A stretch of 64,000 nt of DNA from positions 541,501 to 605,500 of the forward strand of contig JAYKKM010000207.1 of NCBI GenBank assembly GCA_035772405.1, given 5' to 3'. The stretch comes from Chrysogorgia sp. JL179-B06 (Eukaryota > Cnidaria > Anthozoa > Scleralcyonacea > Chrysogorgiidae). The position numbers and the translations under genes are program-made. The notes under the pieces were generated by a model that was not told where the DNA came from, did no database searches, and worked only from the letters and a program-made list of their open reading frames with translations. Within the stretch, counting starts at the first letter, position 1. Every line of letters begins with the position of its first letter. Below are positions 33,767-43,447 of the stretch, in pieces.

Positions 33767-34599
33767 ATCAAACCTCACAGCTTGCAATTCACTAAAGTGT
33801 GTGTGTATAGTCTCATTATATGTATATATAGTCTTATCTGTATAGATGGGGATGTAGTTGTAATAAAATAATAAATAAATATTAATTAAAAATATTAATT
33901 GTGTAGAAGTATTTCCTAATCCTGCCTAGACTCGATGAAAAAGATTGTCTGGGAATGCCTCAGTAAAATTATATAAGAGTGTTGCAAGGTGGTAGTATGC
34001 CGGCAAAAGGTTTTGGGAGACAAAATGCTCTTGTTTTGAGAAAGATCCTTCTTTCAGATTTTTCAGCAGTACACCATCTTTTAGGTTGACCGTTAAGTAT
34101 AGTTTATAGACAGTATATACATATATTTACAATTACATCTTGTCACTGGGTTTCTTCAACTGTTTACATAAAACTTTCTTTCTTTTAGTATGCTGACTTA
34201 GTTTGTAATTATTGACAATATTCTTAGCAAAAGAAAGACCTAACAGTAATATATAATTTAACATTATTTTCTAAACATCAAGACTGACATTCTTTTGATA
34301 TTTCTGCATCACAATTCAATAATGTTGCATCACAAACTTTTCACAGGGGAAGAAGTCAAGACTTCATACACTATTTTGTCTACTGGTGGACTAGTGAACT
34401 TGTCTTTATTGTGTACTTTCTATAATCTAACCCGACACCTTAGCAATGCTGGTAACCCATGAATGGGGAGCCCAAAGCCCCTATGATTGTTCTCATTGAT
34501 GACATCAAGGCTTGAAGTTCTTTGTTCGTGGTGGAATATCATCTGATCTTGAGAAATTTTTGCTTTTTTGATATATTGACCATATTACATAGCCAGCGC
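33767..34599. other. no gene seen
   Basis: AT-rich spacer up to the Penelope-like element. Nothing recognisable. Confidence 0.4.
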
Positions 34600-34671
34600 C
34601 AAATAAGATAAAGGGCCAAATTCCTGGAGAAATTCCTAAAATTAATGGTAAACTGCCAAGAATTTAGTGAC

Positions 34672-34720
34672 GAGACACTGACGTTTCGAGCGGAGCCCTT
34701 CATCAAAGTAAGACGAGATG
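34672..34720 (-). ncRNA. hammerhead ribozyme motif, C3-mutated copy
   Basis: The minus strand reads CTTTGATGAAGGGCTCCGCT, then CGAAACGTCAGTG. It matches the element's ribozyme except that the invariant C of CTGATGA is T, so cleavage activity is probably lost. Confidence 0.7.
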
Positions 34721-34958
34721 AAATAAAATAAATAGGGCTTATATATATATGCCAAAAGGGTGTCACAAGTAGAAAGTAGCCAATCTAATGCACGGGAGAT
34801 AAACAAACTGATAATTAATGAGATGCAAAAAGTTAAATCATTTGCTATTTTTACAGTCGATCGGGGGAGGAAGAAATGACAGGTCCAATATTAAGGGGAT
34901 TAGGCGATAGTAAAGCAGTAAGAAACAAATAATTTGAAAAGGAATGAAAGTGCATAAG

Positions 34959-35615
34959 CTAATAATAAAAAAGTTCCAAGCAAACTAAAATAACAAAAAA
35001 CTCGTGGGAAATTAAATAAAAACGTTCGTTAAGACCAAGAGGATGTGTGGTGCCAAGTTTAAAAATGAGACGTTTCTCTTCCCGTTTGCGGTTATCGTTA
35101 CCAGCTGAGATGGGAAGGATGGCACAGACTTTCATGTCTGAAACCAAATGGTTAGAGCTGTTGAAATGGCGGGCTACAGGTTTGTCAACAACATTGTTCC
35201 TCACGGAACGAAGATGTTCAGCAAACCTGTCTGAAAGGCGTTGCCCAGTTTCACCGATGTAGATTTTAGGGCATTTATCGCAAGAAATGCAATAAGTGAT
35301 GTTGGTGGACGTGCATGAAAAAGTATGACGGATTGTGTGGTTGAATTTGGGGGCAGTAATAACTGTAGTGGGATTGAGAAAAGGGCATGTGTTGCAGGGG
35401 GAACGGCCACAAGAAAATGTTCCTGCTGGTGCCGAGGTATTTTGTTTAAGGGCACTATGTACTAAGGAGTCACGAATGTTTTTATTACGGCGAACAAATA
35501 CCAAAGGGTTATCGGTGAAAATGGCTGACGTCTTAACTTTAAAATTGAAAGGATCCAAAGGTGGTTCAAGGGCATCTAAAACGGGGGACGAAAAAAGCTT
35601 TCTGAACGGTGACAC
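34959..35615 (-). pseudogene. Penelope GIY-YIG endonuclease, inverted partial copy
   Basis: 218 codons on the minus strand. The N-terminal part carries deletions compared with the plus copy (LDALEPPLDPFNFKVKTSAI). The Cys-rich linker FSCGRSPCNTCPFLNPTTVI follows, then the GIY-YIG domain: ISCDKCPKIYIGETGQRLSD, RFAEHLRSVRNNVVDKPVAR and HFNSSNHLVSDMKVCAILP. The key YIGETG, R and H..H residues are kept. The RT is absent. It is open to its natural end, but an endonuclease without RT would not be mobile. Confidence 0.88.
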
Positions 35616-35662
35616 CCTTTTGCCATATATATATAAGCCCTATTTATTTTATTTTATCTCGT

Positions 35663-35701
35663 CTTACTCTGATGAAGGGCTCCACTCGAAACGTCAGTAT
35701 C
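35663..35701 (+). ncRNA. hammerhead ribozyme in Penelope terminal repeat (5')
   Basis: TACT, then CTGATGA (35669-35675), a short GC-rich stem II (AGGGCTCCACTC), GAAAC (35688-35692) and the GTC cleavage triplet (35693-35695), then AGTA. TACT and AGTA pair as stem I. All core nucleotides of a type I hammerhead are present. Stem III is minimal, as reported for Penelope-like ribozymes, which are thought to act as dimers. Confidence 0.82.
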
Positions 35702-35813
35702 TCGTCACTAAATTATTGGCAGTTTACCACCTTTTCACTTTGCTATATATTCAAATCACTGTCTACGCAGCACTTTACTTTTTTACTACTCTCGGATATT
35801 CTACCGCTGCGAC

Positions 35814-37426
35814 ATGCCTAACCTTAAGAAGTTTCGTCAAAGTCTCCATCATGAAATGGTAAGTTATTTGCTTCCTTTTTTACCGTCGATCAGTAATCAT
35901 GCTCTACGTTTGTTTGACCTTATTTTATCTAAGACCCGTTTTTCTAGTCATATTACTTTTATTAGTCGTTGTTTATATCGGGGGGTCATTCCCTACGGTT
36001 TTAGATCCTCTTTTGATTTATTCCCTCCCAGAGCACTAGTTCCTCTAACGAAGTCAATCGTCTAGTTTTCACTATTCCCCATGATTTGCCTTTATCTGAC
36101 CCCGAGAGATCTGTTCTTGCGAAAGGTCTCAAGTTTGTTCCCAACTCCGGGCCCATTGATCTATTTTCAGTTAAAGAGGATACCGAATCTTTCTTCTGCC
36201 GCATGCGCCTCAAAACCTTTTTTCATGATAAGCCCACTTTTAATAACAATAAGGATATTTTTGAAGAACTCATCAAACCCAAGAAATCGTCTTGGTCTCC
36301 ACCGGAAGGCGATTTTTCTTCCCTTGATCTTTTCGTAAGACAATGCCGCCATGACATTGATAAATTGCACCCTCCGTGCAGAAAACAAGTTCATAACCTT
36401 AACAAAGAAGAGTTTCTAGCTTTAAAGTCATTGCGATGCCGAAATGACGTTGTCATAAAACCTGCGGACAAAGGTGGCGCTGTTGTCTGGAAAGCGGACT
36501 TGTATCGACAAGAGGCTCTTCGCCAATTCAGTGACACCTTCTTTTATACTAAGTTGAATTCCGATCCCACTCAATCTCACCAAAAATCCGTCAAAACTAC
36601 GATCAAGATTTTCATCCAAGCCGGCGAATTGCCTGCCTCTGCATCTAACCTTATATTAACAACCCCCAGAACGCCTGTCATATATTTCCTACCTAAAATT
36701 CATAAACCTAACAATCCTGGCATGCCGATTGTTTCCGCTTGTAGTTGTCCCACCAAGCTCATTTCCAGTTTTCTAGACAACGTTATGTATCCTTTGGTTA
36801 AGAAGTTGCCTTCTTATATCAAAGATACTAAACATGCCTTGCCAATTTTCGACCAGTTACGTTTCAGTAGTACCGATAAATTTATTTTCACCATGGACGT
36901 CAAGTCCTTATACACGGTCATTCCCCATTGTGATGGCCTTGAAGCTCTGAAGTTTTTCTTTGATAAGCGCACTCATTTAGAACCCTCCACAACCACGTTA
37001 CTCCGCTTAGCAGAACTAGTGCTTACCTTTAACAATTTTTCGTTTGATGGTGAACATTATCAACAAATAAGTGGTGTTGCGATGGGCACCAAAATGGGTC
37101 CAAGTTATGCTAACTTATTTGTTGGTTATGTTGAAAAACAGATCTTTGAACAATACACGGGTCATTTGCCTGATTTCTTCGGCAGATTTATCGTCATCTG
37201 TTTAGGAATACCGTCATGCTCACGTGTCCTTTTAGAGCAGTTCATCAACTTTGTTGATGATTTTCATCCTGCTCTGAAGTTCACGTGGGAAATCAGCGAG
37301 ATCTCTGTGTCATTCCTTGATATTTTAATTTCGATTGATGGTGATTCGCTGAGAACGTCGGTCTCGTACAAGCTTACTGACTCCCATAGTTATCTTCTAT
37401 TTTCACCCTCATCCCAACCACACTAA
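35814..37426 (+). pseudogene. Penelope reverse transcriptase, catalytic motif lost
   Basis: The frame starts MPNLKKFRQSLHHEMVSYLL (35814), stops at 36065, and continues in a shifted frame as HDLPLSDPERSVLAKGLKFV. RT motifs: SLRCRNDVVIKPADKGGAVV, PVIYFLPKIHKPNNPGMPIV, FIFTMDVKSLYTVIPHCDGL (motif A Asp present) and QISGVAMGTKMGPSYANLFV (motif B). Motif C should be a Y/F-IDD-C string. It reads GRFIVICLG near 37184-37210, so both catalytic aspartates are lost. The frame ends at 37426 by a shift. The RT copies element RNA in the nucleus; this copy cannot. Confidence 0.9.
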
Positions 37427-38276
37427 GCAATCCATCCTTTATTCTCAATTCTTGCATCTTCACCGCTTATGTAGCGACGACCAAGATTTTCAAGCCAAAG
37501 CAATGGAAATGAGATCTTTTTTTGTTCAACGTGGTTACCCTACCAACCTCCTAGACCTCGCCGTTCAGAAAGCTTTTCTCGTCCCCCATTTAGATGCCCT
37601 TGAACCACCTTTGGAACAAGTTTCAAACAATAAAATGCCTTTAGTTCTAACATTTCATCCTTTCAATTTTAAAGTTAAAAATATTATTAATCGGAATTTT
37701 CACATTTTACAAAATGATCCTGAGACGTCAGCCATTTTCACTGATAACCCTTTGGTATCTTTTCGCTGTAATAAAAACATTCGTGACTCCTTAGTACATA
37801 GTGCTCTTAAACAAAATACCTCGGCACCAGCGGGAACATTTTCTTGCGGCCGTTCCCGCTGCAACACATGCCCTTTTCTCAATCCCACTACAGTTATTAC
37901 TGCCCCCAAATTCAACCACAGAATCCGTCATACTTTTTCATGCATGTCCACCAACATAATTTCTTGCGATAAATGCCCTAAAATCTACATCGGTGAAACT
38001 GGGCTACGCCTTTCAGACAGGTTTGCTGAACATGTTCGTTCCGTGAGGAACAATGATGTTGACAAACCTGTAGCCCGCCATTTCAACAGCTCTAACCATT
38101 TGGTTTCAGACATGAAAGTCTGTGCCATACATCCCATCTCAGCTGGTAACGATAACTGCAAACACAAGAGAAGCGTTTCATTTTTAAACTTGGCACCACA
38201 CATCCTCTTGGTCTTAACGAACGTTTTTCATTTATTTTATTTTCCACGAGTTTTCTTGGAACTTTTTTATTATTAG
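37427..38276 (+). pseudogene. Penelope linker and GIY-YIG endonuclease, plus copy
   Basis: After the frameshift at 37426 the same protein continues: HRLCSDDQDFQAKAMEMRSF, then GYPTNLLDLAVQKAF, the linker, and CGRSRCNTCPFLNPTTVITA. The GIY-YIG domain (CDKCPKIYIGETGLRLSDRF, HVRSVRNNDVDKPVARHFNS) is shortened by two codons (ISCD instead of YCISCD). A few residues are lost at NCKHKRSVSFLNL compared with the inverted copy. The endonuclease nicks target DNA to prime reverse transcription. Confidence 0.9.
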
Positions 38277-38526
38277 CTTATGCACTTTCATTCCTTTTCA
38301 AATTATTTGTTTCTTATTGCTTTACTATCGCCTAATCCCCTTAATATTGGACCTGTGATTTCTCCCTCCCCCTCTGATCGACTGTAAAAATAGCAAATGA
38401 TTTAACTTTTCGCATCTCATCAGTTTGTTTATCTCCCGTGCATTTGATTGGCTACTTTCTACTTGTGACACCCTTTTGGCATATATATATATATATATAA
38501 GCCCTATTTATTTTATTTCATATCGT

Positions 38527-38563
38527 CTTACTCTGATGAAGGCTCCTCTCGAAACGTCAGTAT
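38527..38563 (+). ncRNA. hammerhead ribozyme in Penelope terminal repeat (3')
   Basis: CTTACT, CTGATGA (38533-38539), AGGCTCCTCTC, GAAAC (38551-38555), GTC (38556-38558), AGTATC. Core nucleotides are intact and stem I pairs as in the 5' copy. One base shorter in stem/loop II than the 5' copy. Confidence 0.82.
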
Positions 38564-38615
38564 CTCATCACTAAATTCTTGGCAGTTTACCACCTTTTCA
38601 CTTTGCTATATGTTC

Positions 38616-40140
38616 TATTAAGCTGCTTACAAAAGCAGATATGGAGAAAATCCATAAAACTATTAAATTATGAAATAAGTGCAATGCCATCATAATAATC
38701 AAAACTACAGTATTCTATAATACAGAAAATATTGATATAAACAAATACCTCGGGGTCAGATATTTCTTTATCACTAACTTGTTCAAGGAATCCAATCAAG
38801 CATTCAGGAAGGTGGATTATAATTTTTATCCAGTTATAATTGTAGTTCCATAGGCATAGAACTTCCAATGAAACTTGTCTTTAAATTTCAATGAGATACT
38901 ATTGCTCGCTTCAAACCCTGTGTTCAAACTGAACTTTCTCAGTACTTCCATACATATCAAGCAGCGCAATGGTCTGTTGAAAATCGTCTTCAACTGCCGA
39001 ATCAGTGCTTTCTGGAAGTTCAAATTGATTCCCCTCCTCTACTTCCATGTATGCGGTACTTGTCAACGCTATCGATTCACTAAAACCTTCTGAAAACGCA
39101 ATTTATTCAAAGATTTGTTGTTTTGCATAAGGCGACAAAACTACGAGTTCCATCTTTGATGCACCTTAATTGTCACATGACGTACCTTCTCAACATCCCT
39201 CTCAAACAGGTCATATGTGCCTTTGAAGTTCGCCGGCCTTCCAAACCCTGTCGGGTTATATTAACTATGCGCAGAAGCACATATTTTTCATGCCTGGGTT
39301 GGTGCATGTGCCAACAGATCTGAAGCCGTTTTTGAAAAAGTCACATTAAAGCGCTCAAAGTAAAACTGAATGTTACCCTACCTTAAAACTTTGAAACTAT
39401 AAAGGCCACTTACCTTGCACAAAAAGTCACAAAAGACGTCACATAGAACATCACAGTACTCATTATAAGCAGAACAGATACAAAATCCACCATAATCTAA
39501 AAGATGGCGGCATGTTGATTTTACCATGATCCTTTGCATGTAGTAAACTCAATTTATTTTAAAAAATACAAGACAGGGCTTTTAGGACACCAAAATTATT
39601 AAAAGACATATTATTCACTAAATTGATATTTACTTAATTGTCAACTATATTTAGTTGTTATCATAAGCAATTTTAAACCTAATAGGTTCACAATGAATTG
39701 TGATAAATTCGACATGCCACCATCTTTTGATTATGGTGGATTGAAATGAGTGGTTGGGTGAGTTATGGTATGGGGTGGGTTAAAGTTTGTTTTAAAGCAG
39801 TCGTTCTTTTCATGGCTTTATGGGGGTTCACAATAAATACTGTAACTGTGGGTATATTAGGGATTAAGTAAAAACTATAAATGAACAATATGGTTTCAAG
39901 CAAAGTTAAGTAATTTTATTATCGTTAGTGGTACTTTTATGCTAAAAATAGCTGATTTTAATATTTGATGCTGCCCAATATAGTAAGACTGTCAACTTTG
40001 GTAACTTGAGATTACTTGCATTGACGTTTGATTACTATTAACAGTACCGTTTCAGTCCAACTTATGTCTTTCCTTAGTTACTTGACCTTATAAACACCTA
40101 TAATAAAAGGTTGTAAACTAAAGAGAATTTAGAGGAGCGT
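38616..40140. other. no confident gene
   Basis: About 1.5 kb. On the minus strand near 39060-38720 some coding-like but unidentified words occur. The rest is AT-rich with no repeat seen. Confidence 0.35.
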
Positions 40141-40144
40141 CCAA

Positions 40145-40195
40145 GTTTACTCTAATGAAGCCATTAAGGACTCCGCTCGAAACGTCAGTAGCTCG
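40145..40195 (+). ncRNA. solo Penelope terminal remnant with mutated hammerhead
   Basis: TTTACTCTAATGAAGCC, then TCCGCTCGAAACGTCAGTAG. It matches the Penelope ribozyme except CTAATGA for CTGATGA (invariant G5 changed to A) and a longer stem II. The surrounding CTCGTTTCTGTAAATTC...CTGGCTATGCAGG resembles a Penelope terminal repeat. No coding part is next to it. Likely inactive. Confidence 0.6.
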
Positions 40196-40349
40196 TTTCT
40201 GTAAATTCATTTTACTATATTTGAAACACTGGCTATGCAGGACTACCGGTTTTGGTTTGAAAATAATGGCAAAAGAAACCTACAAATTCAGTCTTCGCAA
40301 ATCACACAAAACTAATTCCTAGTCATACCCAACGACACACTGTCTTATT

Positions 40350-40720
40350 TACATGGCAATATAAATTTTTTGTATCACGTTACAGTTACTATGCGAAGCT
40401 GAAGCTTCATTGTGCGTTTTAACCCTTTAATTAAAAATTATTTAGACACGGTGGCTTTTCAGCACAACCTTATAACTTAAAATGCTTATATAAGCAAATA
40501 ATGTTTCAATGTGTTAACATCTTACGTTTTTTAAATAATGACACTGATTGCGTTAGGTTCACTGCAGTTAAATTGTGGCTATTAAAATTGCGCTTTTGTT
40601 CAGCAAAGGAAAACATCCGATAACGCCTGGCAGCTTGTATGACCATTGACAGTATCATGTTGTGTAATCTGTTTCGTTATTTACGAGTCGTATACTTCAA
40701 ATTGTAACTGTGGAGGCTTA
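40350..40720 (-). repeat. dispersed repeat family R1, inverted copy 3
   Basis: Reverse complement of the 21100-21330 segment, extended by a tail (GCTTTTGTTCAGCAAAGGAA, CAGCTTGTATGACCATTGAC) shared with copy 4. It contains the uninterrupted ATTGCGTTAGGTTCACTG, the empty version of the MITE target in copy 4. Confidence 0.85.
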
Positions 40721-40742
40721 TATATTCGCTACCATATGTGTG

Positions 40743-40920
40743 TGGATGTGCTATCCAAACCACTGCTATTTGGTGGATGTGCTACCTAACTTTGCTGCTA
40801 TTTAATTTGTTGGATGTGCATTCAACATTGCTGCTGTCTGTGTAGATGTGCTATCTCAAACTGCTGCTATTTGTTGGATTTGCTATCTAACTTCGCTGCT
40901 ATCTATATGGATGTGCTATG
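40743..40920 (+). repeat. minisatellite, about 32-bp unit, five to six copies
   Basis: Units start TGGATGTGCTATC and end TTGCTGCTATTTG, with lengths 31-37 bp and moderate divergence. The array lies between two R1 copies. Confidence 0.85.
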
Positions 40921-40929
40921 CAAGCTTAT

Positions 40930-41455
40930 AACACTTATAACTATAAGCAATATAAAGTTTCAATGTGATGTGTTAACATCTTACGTTTTTTTAAATGATG
41001 ACACTGATTGCGTTAGGCAGAATATTTTGGGCTCGTTTTTTGAAAAATTCCTGTGAACCAGGCCTTATTCAAAATGGTCGTCAGAATTTTGTCACTTAAC
41101 CATGTAAATAACCACTAACCCCAAAACAACAAAGATCCTAACCCTAACTCCCTGCAAAACGAGTTTTCTAACCAACCCTAACCCCAATATTGGCTGCCAT
41201 TTCGGATAAGGCCTGGTTACTTAGGAAAACTCAAAATGCGAGCCCAAAATATTATTTTGCTTGCGTTAGGTTCACTGCAGTTAAATTGTGGCTATTAAAA
41301 TCGCGCTTTTGTTCAGCAAAGGAAAAACATCCGAAAACACCTGGAAGTGGTGGCCAGCTTGTATGACCATTGACGACAACATGTTGTGTAATCCTGTTTT
41401 GTTATTTATGAGTCATATACTTCAAATTGTAACTGCGGAGACAGTATATTTACGG
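40930..41455 (-). repeat. dispersed repeat family R1, inverted copy 4 with MITE inserted
   Basis: Repeats the 40485-40715 sequence (AAGTTTCAATGTGATGTGTT, then TTCACTGCAGTTAAATTGTG) in the same orientation as copy 3, but is split by a 243-bp insertion at 41018-41260. Confidence 0.85.
41018..41260. repeat. MITE, 243 bp, with TSD and paralogous empty site
   Basis: Left CAGAATATTTTGGGCTCG and right, reverse-complemented, GCAAAATAATATTTTGGGCT are terminal inverted repeats. The match extends inward to CCAGGCCTTAT. It is flanked by a 10-bp direct repeat TTGCGTTAGG (41008-41017 and 41261-41270). The same site occurs once, without insertion, in the neighbouring R1 copy near 40547. The interior includes telomere-like CCTAACCCTAACTCC. 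Confidence 0.92.
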
Positions 41456-41499
41456 CTTTGTTTACTTTACCCAAAAAAAATTTTTCTTGGTGTTTGAGT

Positions 41500-41975
41500 C
41501 GAGTCTGGGTTTCGAGTATGCCGTTTTCGCGTGGGTTTCCGTATCGGCTTTCATCCGAACACGATCGAGCTTAAATCTTACAAGGAGATTGACGAACACC
41601 TTTTAACTGAAATTCTGGCAGGAAGAGTGCTCGATCTAACCAGTTTCTCCTCAGTCCCAGCGCAGTAATCGTTTTGGCGTTATCCCCAAGAAAAACAAAC
41701 GAAACTCATGGCAGTTAATTTTGGATCTATCATTTACCGTGGGCCATAATAGCGTCAACGATGTAATTTTTAAAAACGAATTCCCAGTCTCGTATTCCAA
41801 AGTAGATGACGCAATTGGCACGATCCTAAGCGCGGGTAAAGGTGCTTTAATGAGGACAGGTGACATCAAAAGTGAGTATCGCATTGTTCTGATACATCCT
41901 TCGGAAAGATATTTATTGGGTATGCAATGGCGTGGTAAATTTTACTTTGACTTGGCCCTTCTGTTTGGTACGGGG
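41500..41975 (+). pseudogene. DIRS-type reverse transcriptase fragment
   Basis: The frame reads FRIGFHPNTIELKSYKEIDE, then HLLTEILAGRVLDL, and after a stop and shift FGVIPKKNKRNSWQLILDLS, GHNSVNDVIFKNEFPVSYSK, GALMRTGDIKSEYRIVLIHP and LLGMQWRGKFYFDLALLFG. This is the N-terminal half of a DIRS/Ngaro RT: the S-x-NDGI-like motif, the DIKSA-like motif A with its Asp, and LLGM.W.G..Y.D..LPFG. It stops where a LINE inserted at 41976. Motif C, RNase H, methyltransferase and recombinase domains are absent. Confidence 0.75.
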
Positions 41976-42314
41976 AACAACAAGGGTTGTTAAACCCAAA
42001 TTGGAATTATTTAAGAAATCCTTTATTTACTCTGGAGCAAATAATTTTAATAATCTTCCTAATTCTATTAAACAATCTAAACCTTTAAGTATTTTTAAAA
42101 CAGAGATCCACAAACATTTTTTAACATTTTAATGAGACTAGGTTTATGTGGACTTCTTTTATAATTTTATAATTTAATTGGATATATTGTATAATCTTGT
42201 ATTATTGTAAATTTGTGTATGTGTAATTTTATATGCAGGGCCCCTCTGAATATCAGCCTAGTTGCTGAATGGGCTACCCTGCTAAAATAAAGCTTCTTAT
42301 CTTAACAACAAGGG
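41976..42314 (+). mobile_element. short LINE 3' insertion with 11-bp TSD
   Basis: The element body 41987-42303 encodes the last residues of a CR1/L2-like ORF (VVKPKLELFKKSFIYSGANN, NNLPNSIKQSKPLSIFKTEI) with a stop at 42132 and a 3' UTR ending AATAAAGCTTCTTATCTT. It is bounded by a perfect 11-bp direct repeat AACAACAAGGG (41976-41986 and 42304-42314). It disrupts the DIRS RT. Confidence 0.9.
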
Positions 42315-42586
42315 AAACTGAAATATATATTAAAACAGACAAATACATATATTCTGATGTAGATATGTGACAGATGTATATTACATAGTTTAACACAAAT
42401 ATATATTTCAATCGGTGAAATATGAACCCACGGTAGTGTGCCAAATTCCCAATACACTATATTCCACAAGATGATGTACTTCAATAGGGCATTGCGTGCA
42501 TGCAGGCTAATGGAGAGACTTCGTCTTCACAAAGTCTTCACTAGCTTAAGCTTCGCTCATGGTGGACGAAAATGTATGTTAATGAT
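42315..42586. other. no gene seen
   Basis: AT-rich, rich in ATATATTT words. The sequence just before 42587 may be the 5' flank of the HECT-like copy B. Confidence 0.35.
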
Positions 42587-43447
42587 ATGGAAACCTTGTC
42601 GGCCAGTAAGTTTTGTCATTGTTGTGGTTCATCTCTTGAAAGTGGTTAAGTTTTGCCCACACTGTGGAGAAGTGACAGTAACCAGTGACTCCAGCAGTGT
42701 TCATATCGCAAAGCCGTCGACTATTAACCCTAATAGTTTTATGAAAAAACCTGTGGCCCTTTATTGTTTATTGCATTCAAAAGCAGAAAGAGAAAGGAAA
42801 GAAGTACTTTTTCGTGCAGAAGGAGTAAAGCAGGCAAAGGCAAACGACAGTGAAGTTAAAATAACAATCGACATAATGGATGATGTTTACAAGATGAAGC
42901 GAGGAGAATCTATTCCGATCAAAGTGTCACCTTCATCGTCGCCAGAGGAAATCTCAAAATTAGCAGTGGAGAAGCATGCCACGTTCAATAAGCGTGTTAA
43001 TCGCAAGTTTAAATAAGCACAAATAGGATGGTAGAATTCGAAGTCAGCACCATCCCGGGTATTGACCCGGAAGAGTCATTCACCCTTGGTAGATTCAAAG
43101 AGGTTTCTGGTTTCGGTTACTCCCTAATAACACTATATCTGGTGCCCTTTATTAATAAAAAGCTGAGTGATTTGCAAGCAGTGATCCAAGAGTCTGATTG
43201 GGACAGCTCACCAGATGATAATTTACTAAATCCCAGTCTGTTTAGAGTAGAAGAGGAATCAGTCTCTGAGAAAGGTCTGGTATTTAAATTTCTGACCCTT
43301 CAACTGCTTCAAGCAGTTATGATATGCAACTCAGCACCTCGTCATCCTGTATTCCAATGTCCAAGTGGAATAACATGCAGATGGCTGCTCAGCCTTGTTT
43401 GGTCTTCTAGCAGAAAACAGTGTTGCATGTCACATACACACGTGTAG
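42587..43447 (+). pseudogene. G2E3-like HECT gene, N-terminal part, copy B
   Basis: ATG at 42587 begins METLSASKFCHCCGSSLESG, the first half of a zinc ribbon. After a frame change KFCPHCGEVTVTSDSSSV gives the second CxxC and Ser-rich linker. The frame at 42720-43015 carries KVKITIDIMDDVYKMKRGES (here SEVKITIDIM...) and SSSPEEISKLAVEKHATFNK. After another shift at about 43015 comes VEFEVSTIPGIDPEESFTLG, then RFKEVSGFGYSLITLYLV, which parallels FDDGKEAQFLPG...RYKVETGKDYK of copy A. The HECT domain itself is not found downstream. Three frame changes mark it as a pseudogene or as exons disrupted by indels. Confidence 0.7.

Larger units (their letters stand above)
34600..38615 (+). mobile_element. 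Penelope-like element with inverted 3' copy in front
   Basis: A plus-strand element spans about 35609-38615, and an inverted copy of its 3' third lies at about 34600-35615. The two meet head to head at the shared terminal sequence GTGACACCCTTTTGCC. The same terminal repeat (ending GCAGTTTACCACCTTTTCAC) occurs at 35640-35750 and 38467-38608 and, inverted, at 34640-34765. Complex arrangements of partial inverted and tandem copies are characteristic of Penelope-like elements. It encodes RT plus GIY-YIG endonuclease, both broken. Confidence 0.92.
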
